A stretch of DNA of 9,333 nt from JBATBW01 sp049662565 (lineage in GTDB: Bacteria > Bacillota_I > Bacilli_A > Erysipelotrichales > Erysipelotrichaceae). Under the pieces are notes generated by a model. That model had not been told where the DNA came from and made no database searches. It saw nothing but the letters and a program-made list of their open reading frames with translations. The stretch is from positions 1 to 9,333 of the forward strand of contig JBATBW010000065.1 of assembly GCA_049662565.1 (NCBI GenBank), written 5' to 3'. Made by a program: the position numbers and the translations under genes. Below, one piece after another: positions 1 to 6,577 of this stretch (its first letter is position 1; each line of letters opens with the position of its first letter).

Positions 1-460
1 TGCTAGAAATATGCAAAACTATTCTTTACTACAAGCAATAGGTAAAACAAACAAACCAGTCTTATTAAAAAGAGGAATGGCATGTACTATTGAAGAATTA
101 TTATCAAGTGCAGAATATATTATTAGTTGTGGTAATCCTAATGTCATATTATGTGAAAGAGGAATTCGCACATTTGAAAATTATACGAGAAACACCTTAG
201 ATATTAGTGCTATAAGCATTTTAAAAGAAATTACACATTTACCAGTGATTGTCGATCCATCACATGCAACGGGTATTGATGAACTAGTTTTACCAATGAC
301 ATTGAGTTCGATAATGGCTGGATGTGACGGTTTTGAAATCGAAGTTCACCGCCAACCTTGTTGTGCATTAAGTGATAATAATCAACAAATTGATTTTAAA
401 CAGTATGAAACCCTAATGGGGAAAGTCAATAAGCTATTAGAGTACTTAAAGAGTGAATAA
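1..460 (+). CDS. aroF: 3-deoxy-7-phosphoheptulonate (DAHP) synthase, C-terminal part, cut by window start
   Basis: First enzyme of the shikimate pathway: condenses phosphoenolpyruvate with erythrose-4-phosphate to DAHP in the cytoplasm. The reading frame is open through base 2 and reads ARNMQNYSLLQAIG before and through the first Met (base 11), which matches the internal GARNMQN segment of the family, so this Met is not the start and the N-terminal half lies outside the window. Visible family segments are KPVLLKRGM, ILCERGIRTFE, HLPVIVDPSHATG, FEIEVH and ALSD. By analogy with the Thermotoga-type enzyme, the His of DPSHATG, the Glu of EIEVH and the Asp of ALSD are metal ligands; all are present. 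It belongs to the type I-beta (AroF/Bacillus-like) class. The stop is 4 bases before the preferred aroB start, so the two are cotranscribed. Whether a regulatory N-terminal domain (ACT or chorismate mutase) exists cannot be seen. Confidence 0.95.
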   Translation, partial: ARNMQNYSLLQAIGKTNKPVLLKRGMACTIEELLSSAEYIISCGNPNVILCERGIRTFENYTRNTLDISAISILKEITHLPVIVDPSHATGIDELVLPMTLSSIMAGCDGFEIEVHRQPCCALSDNNQQIDFKQYETLMGKVNKLLEYLKSE

Positions 461-464
461 TAAA

Positions 465-1466
465 ATGGATAAAATTACAATCAACACTAAAAAACCATAT
501 GATGTATTGTTTGTTGAAGATGTTTTTAATTATTTAAAAAATGAAATGAAAGACCATAAATATTTGATAATCAGTGACACTAATGTAGTAAAGCTGTATG
601 AAAAACAAATTAATGGGCTAATAAATCAAACAAATGGCTATTTATATGTTGTCAATCATGGTGAAGAAAATAAAAATTATGAAAATTATCTAGATATAAT
701 TGGGTATTTATCACAAAATAACTTTCATCGTAATGATTACATAGTTGCTTTTGGTGGAGGGATGATTGGCGATCTAAGTGGATTTGTTAGTAGTACTTAT
801 TTAAGGTCTATCCCCTATATTCAAATACCGACAACCTTATTGTCAATGGTTGATTCAAGCGTCGGAGGGAAAACCGCAATTAATACCCCATATGGTAAAA
901 ATCTAATTGGTAGTATTTACCAACCACAAGCAGTAATTATTGATTATCACTTTTTAGACACACTTAACAAAAAGGAAATTAGTAATGGCATGGCAGAAAT
1001 AATTAAATATGGAGTTATCAAAGATCAAAATATCATTGATTATTTGAATAAAGAAAATATTGATTATTCTTATTTAGTACCTTTATGTGTTGCGATAAAA
1101 AATGAGTTTGTTAGTAATGATGAAAATGACCAAGGAAAACGACAAATTCTAAATTTTGGTCACACTTATGGACATGCTTTGGAAAAAATAAGTGATTATC
1201 AAATATCTCATGGGCAAGCAGTTGCATCAGGAATGATATTTGAAAGTAAAATTAGTAAAAATAAAGATATTGTTAATATAATAGATAAACTTGTTCAAAA
1301 ATTTGACTTAGCGATAAATGATAAATATGATATATCATCACTTATTGATATTATGTTATTAGATAAAAAAAATATCAGCGATAAAATTAGTTTTGTTGTT
1401 GTGAAGAATATTGGACAATGTGAAATTGAACAATTAACGATTGAAGATATAAAAAAGATTAAATAG
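465..1466 (+). CDS. aroB: 3-dehydroquinate synthase
   Basis: Second shikimate enzyme: NAD-dependent conversion of DAHP to 3-dehydroquinate in the cytoplasm. The 333-residue protein has the glycine-rich NAD loop (GGG at 97-99, GD at 102-103), the IPTTLLSMVDSSVGGK block ending at K136, GMAEIIKYG (E178, K181) and NFGHTYGHALE (H233, H237). The zinc ligands by homology are E178, H233 and H249, with the same 16-residue spacing between the two His as in the fungal enzyme. The usual HGEAV motif reads HGQAV here (Q251). I chose ATG 465 over the in-frame GTG 453: a purine-rich AAAGAG at 448-453 can serve 465 (11-base spacer), whereas GTG 453 has no usable ribosome binding site. The gene follows DAHP synthase by 4 bases, and its stop codon lies inside the terminator stem, so this is the operon's end. 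It is slightly short for the family (about 350-360). Confidence 0.96.
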   Translation: MDKITINTKKPYDVLFVEDVFNYLKNEMKDHKYLIISDTNVVKLYEKQINGLINQTNGYLYVVNHGEENKNYENYLDIIGYLSQNNFHRNDYIVAFGGGMIGDLSGFVSSTYLRSIPYIQIPTTLLSMVDSSVGGKTAINTPYGKNLIGSIYQPQAVIIDYHFLDTLNKKEISNGMAEIIKYGVIKDQNIIDYLNKENIDYSYLVPLCVAIKNEFVSNDENDQGKRQILNFGHTYGHALEKISDYQISHGQAVASGMIFESKISKNKDIVNIIDKLVQKFDLAINDKYDISSLIDIMLLDKKNISDKISFVVVKNIGQCEIEQLTIEDIKKIK

Positions 1467-1490
1467 GATTTAGCTATTTAATCTTTTATT
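1453..1490. terminator. Bidirectional intrinsic terminator between aroB and zwf
   Basis: A perfect 14-bp inverted repeat, AAAAGATTAAATAG (1453-1466) and CTATTTAATCTTTT (1474-1487), encloses a 7-base loop. A T-rich run follows on the plus strand (from 1484) and on the minus strand (T residues opposite the A run 1451-1456). The two genes converge, with stops at 1466 and 1491, so the one hairpin can end both transcripts. The aroB stop codon TAG is the inner end of the left arm. Confidence 0.85.
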
Positions 1491-2819
1491 TTATAGAATT
1501 CTTATTTGATCATCATAAAAATATAAATCTAATTGTTCTTTTTGGTATTCTAAGAACATTTTTTCAATTAATAACCAACTAGTTTTTATTTGTTCATGTT
1601 CACTGAACCAGTAATGTTCATTGTTTTTAATAGCCTCTAACATCCATTCATAAGATTCAGGAGTATTAATTTTATTTTCTAAGTTACAACTTTGACAAAA
1701 CTCTAAATTAACGATATTAGTATTATCTTCATTATTAATTTTTTTAACATTAACTGATAAATTCAGACCTTCCGTTGGTTGGATATTAATTGTCAATACA
1801 TTACCAGGTAAGTGATTTAATGAAGGTTTAAAATAAATCTTTACTTCGGTCTTTTGTTCGCTTAAATTTTTACCGGTGGAAACAACAAAGGGAATGTTTT
1901 CCCATTGAGGTAAATCGATATATAATTTGACACTAGCTGCCGTTTCCGTTTTTGATAGTGGGTTTACCATTGGTTCATTACGATATTCTTTGTATTGACC
2001 AAGTAACATACTATCTTTTATGTCTTTGTAATACAGAGATTGAAGAATAGTTCTTTGTTGACTTTTAAGAGTAGTTTTATCGCTTGGATCATTTAAGGCA
2101 ATGATTGTTAAAAGTTGAAGTAAATGATTTTGCACCATATCTTTTAGGGCTCCGGTTTTGTCATAATAACTGGCTCTATTTTCTACCGCTACTTTTTCAA
2201 GTGCATTGATTTCTATTTTTTCGATAAACTGTTTATTCCAAAGATTTTCGAATATCGAATTGGCACAACGAATGGTCAAGATATTTCTGACCATTTCTTT
2301 GCCCAAATAGTGGTCAATATAATAAATATTATCTTCTAAATAATGTTCTAACAACATCAAGTGCAACATATTAATATCATCCAAAGTATCTCCAAATGGT
2401 TTTTCGATGACGATATTAAGATTAGAAATATTACTATTTGCTAAATTGCAAGCTATTTGATAAAAGAAAGATGGGGCCATTGCAAGATAAGCAATACTCT
2501 GTTTTGCTGGGCCTAATTGCTTAAATATATCGATATATTGATTACGATCATCGATATCTAAGATAATATATTTAGTGATGCTACGTAAATTTTCGAAGTC
2601 TTTCTCATTATAGTGATAACGACTAAAAGCGTTAATATTTTCTTTTATATTATCTAAAAACTCATCTGTAGTCATTTGTTTTCGACCAAAAGCAATTATT
2701 TGATCACTATTATTTAAGTTATTGTTTATTAACATATTATAAAAAGCAGGAAACAACTTCCTTTTAGATAGATCACCTGTTGATCCAAATACCAAATAGC
2801 GATTATTTATTCCAGTCAT
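1491..2819 (-). CDS. zwf: Glucose-6-phosphate 1-dehydrogenase
   Basis: Oxidises glucose-6-phosphate to 6-phosphogluconolactone with NADP(+), opening the oxidative pentose phosphate pathway in the cytoplasm. The 442-residue protein starts with the Rossmann motif GSTGDLSKRKLFP (12-24), then EKPFG (139-143), the substrate-binding IDHYLGKE (168-175) and GALKDMVQNHLLQ (223-235), whose H232 corresponds to the catalytic base His240 of the Leuconostoc enzyme. It is shorter than the usual 480-500 residues, but no key block is missing. The open frame extends upstream to 2906, but that part lies inside gnd and shows no family similarity. ATG 2819 places Met 11 residues before the GxxGDL loop and has GGGAG at 2832-2828 with an 8-base spacer. 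It overlaps the end of gnd by 17 bases, implying translational coupling, and is the last gene of the lactonase-gnd-zwf operon. Confidence 0.97.
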   Translation of the reverse strand: MTGINNRYLVFGSTGDLSKRKLFPAFYNMLINNNLNNSDQIIAFGRKQMTTDEFLDNIKENINAFSRYHYNEKDFENLRSITKYIILDIDDRNQYIDIFKQLGPAKQSIAYLAMAPSFFYQIACNLANSNISNLNIVIEKPFGDTLDDINMLHLMLLEHYLEDNIYYIDHYLGKEMVRNILTIRCANSIFENLWNKQFIEKIEINALEKVAVENRASYYDKTGALKDMVQNHLLQLLTIIALNDPSDKTTLKSQQRTILQSLYYKDIKDSMLLGQYKEYRNEPMVNPLSKTETAASVKLYIDLPQWENIPFVVSTGKNLSEQKTEVKIYFKPSLNHLPGNVLTINIQPTEGLNLSVNVKKINNEDNTNIVNLEFCQSCNLENKINTPESYEWMLEAIKNNEHYWFSEHEQIKTSWLLIEKMFLEYQKEQLDLYFYDDQIRIL

Positions 2820-4170
2820 GATGGTAACTCCCAATTTTATCAATAAGATTAAATGTATGTGCCCCAAAGTAATCTCTTTGTGCTTGTATAATATTGGCGC
2901 CAACATTAGTTGATTGAATTTGGTTTAAGTATAAAGCAGCAGATGTTAATACAGGGGTTGCAATATTTTGAATTAGACTATTTGCTGCTATTTCTTTTAA
3001 GTCTAATTCATATTTATCGACATAATTTTTAAAGTTATCACTTAATAAGATATTGTTAAGTTGGGGATTATGTTTGAATTCGACCATTAAATCTTCTAAT
3101 AGTTCGTTTTGAATTATACACCCAGCTCTAAAGATACTGGCAATATTACTTAAATCTAAGTCATAATTAAAATTATGTGATGCATGCGAATAGATATTAA
3201 AGCCTTGTGCATAAATTAAAATTTTAGCTATACGATAAGCATTGAATAGTTTTTCAACATCAATTTTATAAGGTTTTGATAATGTTTGATATTTATGACG
3301 GAGAATGCTTTCATTAGACATTAAACGCGCAATAAAGGCTGCATTAATTAAAGAGACATTCACTTCTTGATTTAAACCGGCTTGACTACTCCATTTACCC
3401 GTTCCTTTATTACTACTTTGATCAACAATTAGGTCAAGAAGATATTTTCCATCTTTCTTTTCTTTCAGGATATCGATAGTAATATCTAATAAGTAACTCT
3501 TCATATTTCCTTGATTTAAAGTTAATAAATGTTCACTAATTTCTTCATAATTAAGACCACTGTTTTTTAGTAGTTGAATACTTTCACTTATAAGTTGCAT
3601 ATCAGCATATTCAATACCATTGTGTATCATTTTTACGTAATGACCACTTCCCTTTGGCCCCATATAGGCACACATTGGTTGATTATCTTTTTTTGCGGCA
3701 ATAGTTTGTAAGATATCTTTAATTTGAGGATATATTTCTTTGTCTCCGCTTGGCATTAGACTAGGACCGTGTAAGGCACCTTCTTCTCCCCCAGATATAC
3801 CGACTGCAAAAAAATAAATATGATGATTATTTAATTCGTTATAACGTCGTTCACTATCTAAAAAATAAGAGTTACCTCCATCCATGACAATATCGTCTTC
3901 TTGAAGTAGAGGCACTAAATTATTTATTGCTAAGTCAACAGCTTCACCGGCTGGCACCATTAATAGTATTTTTCTAGGCTTTTGTAAAGAATTAACAAAT
4001 TGTTTTAAATCGGTGAAGCCTAAGAAATTAGGATAATTAAGATTTATTAATTGATTTACCGAATTTTCGCTACGGTTATAGCCAGATACCTTAAATTTGT
4101 TATTTAACATATTAATAGTTAATGATTTACCCATGACCCCAAGGCCGATAATTCCAATATTACTTGTCAT
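2803..4170 (-). CDS. gnd: 6-phosphogluconate dehydrogenase (decarboxylating)
   Basis: Converts 6-phosphogluconate to ribulose-5-phosphate and CO2 with reduction of NADP(+), as a cytoplasmic dimer in this family. The 455-residue protein is near full family length. It shows the N-terminal dinucleotide loop GLGVMG (9-14), NRS at 32-34 in the position that usually selects NADP, DGGN (97-100), SGGEEGA (126-132), GHYVKMIHNGIEY with catalytic K180 and E187, KGTGKW (255-260), and a C-terminal QRDYFGAHTF (431-440). In the SGGEEG segment the common GPSLMPGG reads GPSLMPSG, a mild change. The start ATG 4170 has a strong AAAGGAG at 4184-4178 with a 7-base spacer. It overlaps the lactonase end by 11 bases and the zwf start by 17, so the three genes form one operon. 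Gene order is opposite to the order in which zwf and gnd act. Confidence 0.97.
   Translation of the reverse strand: MTSNIGIIGLGVMGKSLTINMLNNKFKVSGYNRSENSVNQLINLNYPNFLGFTDLKQFVNSLQKPRKILLMVPAGEAVDLAINNLVPLLQEDDIVMDGGNSYFLDSERRYNELNNHHIYFFAVGISGGEEGALHGPSLMPSGDKEIYPQIKDILQTIAAKKDNQPMCAYMGPKGSGHYVKMIHNGIEYADMQLISESIQLLKNSGLNYEEISEHLLTLNQGNMKSYLLDITIDILKEKKDGKYLLDLIVDQSSNKGTGKWSSQAGLNQEVNVSLINAAFIARLMSNESILRHKYQTLSKPYKIDVEKLFNAYRIAKILIYAQGFNIYSHASHNFNYDLDLSNIASIFRAGCIIQNELLEDLMVEFKHNPQLNNILLSDNFKNYVDKYELDLKEIAANSLIQNIATPVLTSAALYLNQIQSTNVGANIIQAQRDYFGAHTFNLIDKIGSYHHDWNK
2828..2832 (-). promoter_or_regulatory. Ribosome binding site that fixes the zwf start
   Basis: The minus strand reads GGGAG, 8 bases before ATG 2819 and inside the 3' end of gnd. 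No comparable site precedes the longer in-frame start at 2906, so this supports the shorter zwf protein. Confidence 0.7.
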
Positions 4171-5059
4171 CGTTGTTCTCCTTTATTAGACAAACTGCTT
4201 CATCTACTGTTAGTTGAGATGTTGTTTCACCACTATTTATATCTAGACAGATGATATTATTACTAAACCTATTCGCAATTATCAAATAATTATCTTCAAC
4301 TATGAAATCACGAGGATGTTCGCCTTGTGATGGTAGTTGTTTTATTAATTGAAAATTTACTATGTCGATGACACTAATTATATTACTATCACGAGTAGAA
4401 ACGAAAATATAGTTATTGTTTTTTTTAATCGCTGCGCTAGACCCCACAGTAAGAAAAATGGTATCTACGATATTTAAATTATGTAAATCGATTTTTATTA
4501 GATGATTATTTATTTCGCCAACGACATATAGGTAGTCACCAATAATTATCCCATGACGAGGTCCGACATTTTGTTTAAATTGTAAGGTGTTGGTTATTGA
4601 TAGATCTTTATCTAAAAATAATATTTCGTTTGATATTAAACATAATACAATAATTTGATTTTTGTAGATAATTAATTGATGCAAGCCAAGATGTTTAGCA
4701 TATTGGATGCGTTTAATTAAATGTAATTTTTCATCCGTGAAAGATAATACAGCTAAACTATGGTCATGATAATTACAAGTATAGATATAATTATCAGTTA
4801 CGCTTATGTGGGTTGGGGTGATTTGATCATAAAAAATTTGATCTAAAATGACATTATCTTTAATGATTGCCATACCACCCTTATCGTTATCACCAGTTAA
4901 TGAATAAAGAAAGTGATTGTTTTTTGCTAAATATTTACTGTTTGGAATATTTGTAAGTAAGTGTAAATTAGAAAGAATACCATTTAAATAAGTAAACTGA
5001 TAAATGCCGGTTTTTTCATTAGCGGTTCCAACATAACCGATCTTTTCTATATTTTTCAT
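4160..5059 (-). CDS. pgl: Probable 6-phosphogluconolactonase, beta-propeller (YbhE/Pgl, PF10282-like) type, divergent
   Basis: Probably hydrolyses 6-phosphogluconolactone to 6-phosphogluconate, the step between Zwf and Gnd. The 299-residue protein opens with IGYVGTANEKTGIYQF, like the first blade of the YbhE family, and has repeated strand patterns of a seven-bladed propeller: YIYTCNYHDHSLAVL (91-105), GPRH (166-169) with YLYVVGE ending at E182, and HPRDFIVEDNYLIIANR (248-264). It is 30-40 residues shorter than typical members, and the blades lack the usual dPdG turns; the PHxH stretch of the family reads LGLHQ here. It shows no signal peptide, so it is cytoplasmic. I chose ATG 5059 because the upstream extension to 5173 runs through a terminator and shows no propeller pattern. 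The gene lacks a Shine-Dalgarno site and sits directly behind a TATAAT box. Operon position with gnd and zwf is the main support for the substrate; a non-enzymatic propeller is the alternative. Confidence 0.8.
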   Translation of the reverse strand: MKNIEKIGYVGTANEKTGIYQFTYLNGILSNLHLLTNIPNSKYLAKNNHFLYSLTGDNDKGGMAIIKDNVILDQIFYDQITPTHISVTDNYIYTCNYHDHSLAVLSFTDEKLHLIKRIQYAKHLGLHQLIIYKNQIIVLCLISNEILFLDKDLSITNTLQFKQNVGPRHGIIIGDYLYVVGEINNHLIKIDLHNLNIVDTIFLTVGSSAAIKKNNNYIFVSTRDSNIISVIDIVNFQLIKQLPSQGEHPRDFIVEDNYLIIANRFSNNIICLDINSGETTSQLTVDEAVCLIKENNDDK

Positions 5060-5065
5060 ATTTTT

Positions 5066-5094
5066 ATTATAACTTATGTGATATAGATGTGCTA
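5066..5094 (-). promoter_or_regulatory. Promoter of the lactonase-gnd-zwf operon, apparently leaderless
   Basis: On the minus strand a perfect TATAAT lies at 5071-5066, only 6 bases before ATG 5059, so the expected transcription start falls on or next to the start codon. No good -35 hexamer is present at 16-18 bases (the position around 5094-5089 reads TAGCAC). The promoter sits between the MATE terminator and the gene, so it must drive the operon unless readthrough does. Confidence 0.55.
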
Positions 5095-5100
5095 TTGTTA

Positions 5101-5150
5101 TGCATAAAAAAAGACAATAAAGTTCATCACAACTTTTTAATTGTCTTTTT
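5101..5150 (-). terminator. Intrinsic terminator of the MATE gene, overlapping its 3' end
   Basis: Stem arms AAAAAGACAAT (5108-5118) and ATTGTCTTTTT (5140-5150) pair perfectly. An inner stem AAAGTT (5119-5124) / AACTTT (5131-5136) caps a CATCAC loop, with a 3-base bulge at 5137-5139. On the minus strand the hairpin is followed by a T run. The right arm is coding sequence (the final Lys/Thr/Ile codons of MATE) and the stop TGA (5129-5127) lies in the loop. It isolates the lactonase operon from MATE transcription. Confidence 0.85.
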
Positions 5151-6473
5151 ATATACGAAGAAGAAACATCCAATATGAAATAAAGTTGTCAGTGCCCAAG
5201 AAATCGGATAGGATAAATAAACAACTTCAATGTAACGAAAATTCGCAAAAACAATGGCAATCCATAATAATCTAAAACCACAAGCTCCAATAAGAGTGAC
5301 AATCATTGGCATGAATGAATATCCAATACCACGTAAACTCGCTACCATTACTTCCATCATTCCACATAGGAAATATGAATAACCAATGTATCGTAACCGC
5401 GTTGCGCCATAGGATATTACTTGAGGGTCATTATTATAAATGTTAATAAAGAATTCGCCGAAATAACCAAGGCCGATACCTAATAACAGACCAAAGAAAA
5501 TAGTCAGTGATAGACAAATTATAAGTATTTTTAAGATGCGTTCCTTCTTTTTTGCACCAAAGTTTTGGGCGGTAAAACTAATACATGATTGATAAAAAGC
5601 ATTTGTTCCGGCATAAACGAAGCCTTCTATGTTACCAGCGGCAGCATTTCCTGCCATCATTGATGACCCAAATGAATTAATGGAACTTTGAATGACAACA
5701 TTAGATAATGAGAAGATTGTTCCTTGTAAACCAGCAGGAATACCAATTTTTGATATTTCAACTAAGATTTTTTTATCAATTTGAAAATTTGTAATATCTA
5801 AATGTAATGCTCCTTGTTCATTCATCAAGTAAGAAACAACAAAGTAAGCACACAAATATTGACTAATTATTGTTGCTATAGCTACACCAGCAACCCCCAT
5901 TTTAAAATATATGACACTTATTAAATTTAAAACTAAGTTGACAACACCAGCGATAGTTAAAAATAATAAAGGATTTTTTGTATCGCCTTTAGCACGTAAA
6001 ATACTAGCACCGAAATTATATACTAATAACCCGGGCATTCCTAAAAAATAAATATTTAAGTAAAGTGATGCTAGATTAATTACATCATCTGGCGAACCCA
6101 TTAATTGTAACAGTGGTTTACATACAATTAAGCCAATTATCGTTAAAATTACACCAAAAACGACTGATATTGACATTGATGTTTGTAAACAACTTTTGAT
6201 TTTATTTTCGTTATTTGCTCCTAAATATTTCGCAATAACTACATTAGTACCTATTGATAGACCAATAAAAACATTGATAATTAAGTTTACTAAGGATCCG
6301 GTACTACCAATCGCAGCTAGTGAAGTGTCACCAGCATATTGTCCTACTACAATAATATCAGCAGCATTAAAAAACAATTGTAATATACTCGACATCATTA
6401 ACGGTATAGAAAATAGTATTATTTTTGGTAACAATGATCCGTTGATCATATCAAGTGCTCTTGTCTTTTTCAT
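5127..6473 (-). CDS. MATE-family multidrug/Na+ (or H+) antiporter
   Basis: Integral membrane exporter of the MATE family (MatE domain twice), which moves cationic or other small compounds out in exchange for Na+ or H+. The 448 residues form about twelve hydrophobic segments in two similar halves. The first half begins with INGSLLPKIILFSIPLMMSSILQLFFNAADIIVVGQYAG, whose N-terminal part is typical of MepA-like Clostridial/Firmicute MATE proteins; the equivalent in the second half is ISKIGIPAGLQGTIFSLSNVVIQ. LRAKGDTKNPL in the first half and LRGIGYSFMPM in the second are the usual paired loops. The start ATG 6473 has GGGG at 6484-6481 as a modest ribosome binding site. It is transcribed alone, from its own promoter to its own terminator, and divergently from the SIS gene. 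Substrate cannot be told from sequence; the neighbouring sugar-phosphate genes give no clear clue. Confidence 0.95.
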   Translation of the reverse strand: MKKTRALDMINGSLLPKIILFSIPLMMSSILQLFFNAADIIVVGQYAGDTSLAAIGSTGSLVNLIINVFIGLSIGTNVVIAKYLGANNENKIKSCLQTSMSISVVFGVILTIIGLIVCKPLLQLMGSPDDVINLASLYLNIYFLGMPGLLVYNFGASILRAKGDTKNPLLFLTIAGVVNLVLNLISVIYFKMGVAGVAIATIISQYLCAYFVVSYLMNEQGALHLDITNFQIDKKILVEISKIGIPAGLQGTIFSLSNVVIQSSINSFGSSMMAGNAAAGNIEGFVYAGTNAFYQSCISFTAQNFGAKKKERILKILIICLSLTIFFGLLLGIGLGYFGEFFINIYNNDPQVISYGATRLRYIGYSYFLCGMMEVMVASLRGIGYSFMPMIVTLIGACGFRLLWIAIVFANFRYIEVVYLSYPISWALTTLFHIGCFFFVYKKTIKKL

Positions 6474-6495
6474 ATATTATCCCCAATATTATAAA

Positions 6496-6525
6496 ATTAT
6501 AGCACTTTATTTATTAATATAACAA
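6496..6525 (-). promoter_or_regulatory. Promoter of the MATE gene (TG-extended -10)
   Basis: On the minus strand, TTGTTA (6525-6520), an 18-base spacer and TATAAT (6501-6496), with TG one base upstream of the -10 (TGCTATAAT). Expected transcription start near 6489, leaving a leader of about 16 bases that contains the GGGG ribosome binding site. Confidence 0.7.
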
Positions 6526-6555
6526 CGTTTTTAAATAAAAAATAACTATGTTATA
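6518..6555. repeat. Imperfect inverted repeat across the divergent MATE/SIS promoters
   Basis: TATAACAACGTT (6518-6529) and AACTATGTTATA (6544-6555) are reverse complements at 10 of 12 positions, with 14 bases between them. The left arm covers the MATE -35 and the right arm the SIS extended -10. This placement would suit a shared operator, but the arms are AT-rich and part of the right arm is fixed by the -10 element. Confidence 0.4.
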
Positions 6556-6557
6556 AT
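6549..6557 (+). promoter_or_regulatory. Promoter of the SIS gene (TG-extended -10)
   Basis: TGTTATAAT is an extended -10 with a perfect TATAAT at 6552-6557. No convincing -35 lies 16-18 bases upstream (the stretch is T/A only), which fits an extended -10 promoter or one helped by an activator. The ribosome binding site AAAGAGG follows, 6 bases before ATG 6578. Confidence 0.65.
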
Positions 6558-6577
6558 TTAAAAGAAAGAGGGATAAC

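Noticed and set aside
453..464. GTG start for aroB giving four more residues
   Set aside because: The purine-rich site directly abuts this GTG, leaving no spacer; ATG 465 fits better. The difference is only four residues.
2820..2906. Longer N-terminus for zwf (29 extra residues)
   Set aside because: Lies within the gnd coding region, has no ribosome binding site, and would put a non-family extension ahead of the Rossmann fold.
5060..5173. Longer N-terminus for the lactonase (38 extra residues), possibly a hydrophobic leader
   Set aside because: Although LYCLFLCITIAHLY looks hydrophobic, this DNA is the MATE terminator and the lactonase promoter, so it is unlikely to be translated in this frame.
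6196..6522. 108-codon open frame on the plus strand opposite the MATE gene
   Set aside because: Antisense to a well-supported membrane protein, no ribosome binding site and no family pattern; its hydrophobic runs mirror the codons of the MATE gene.
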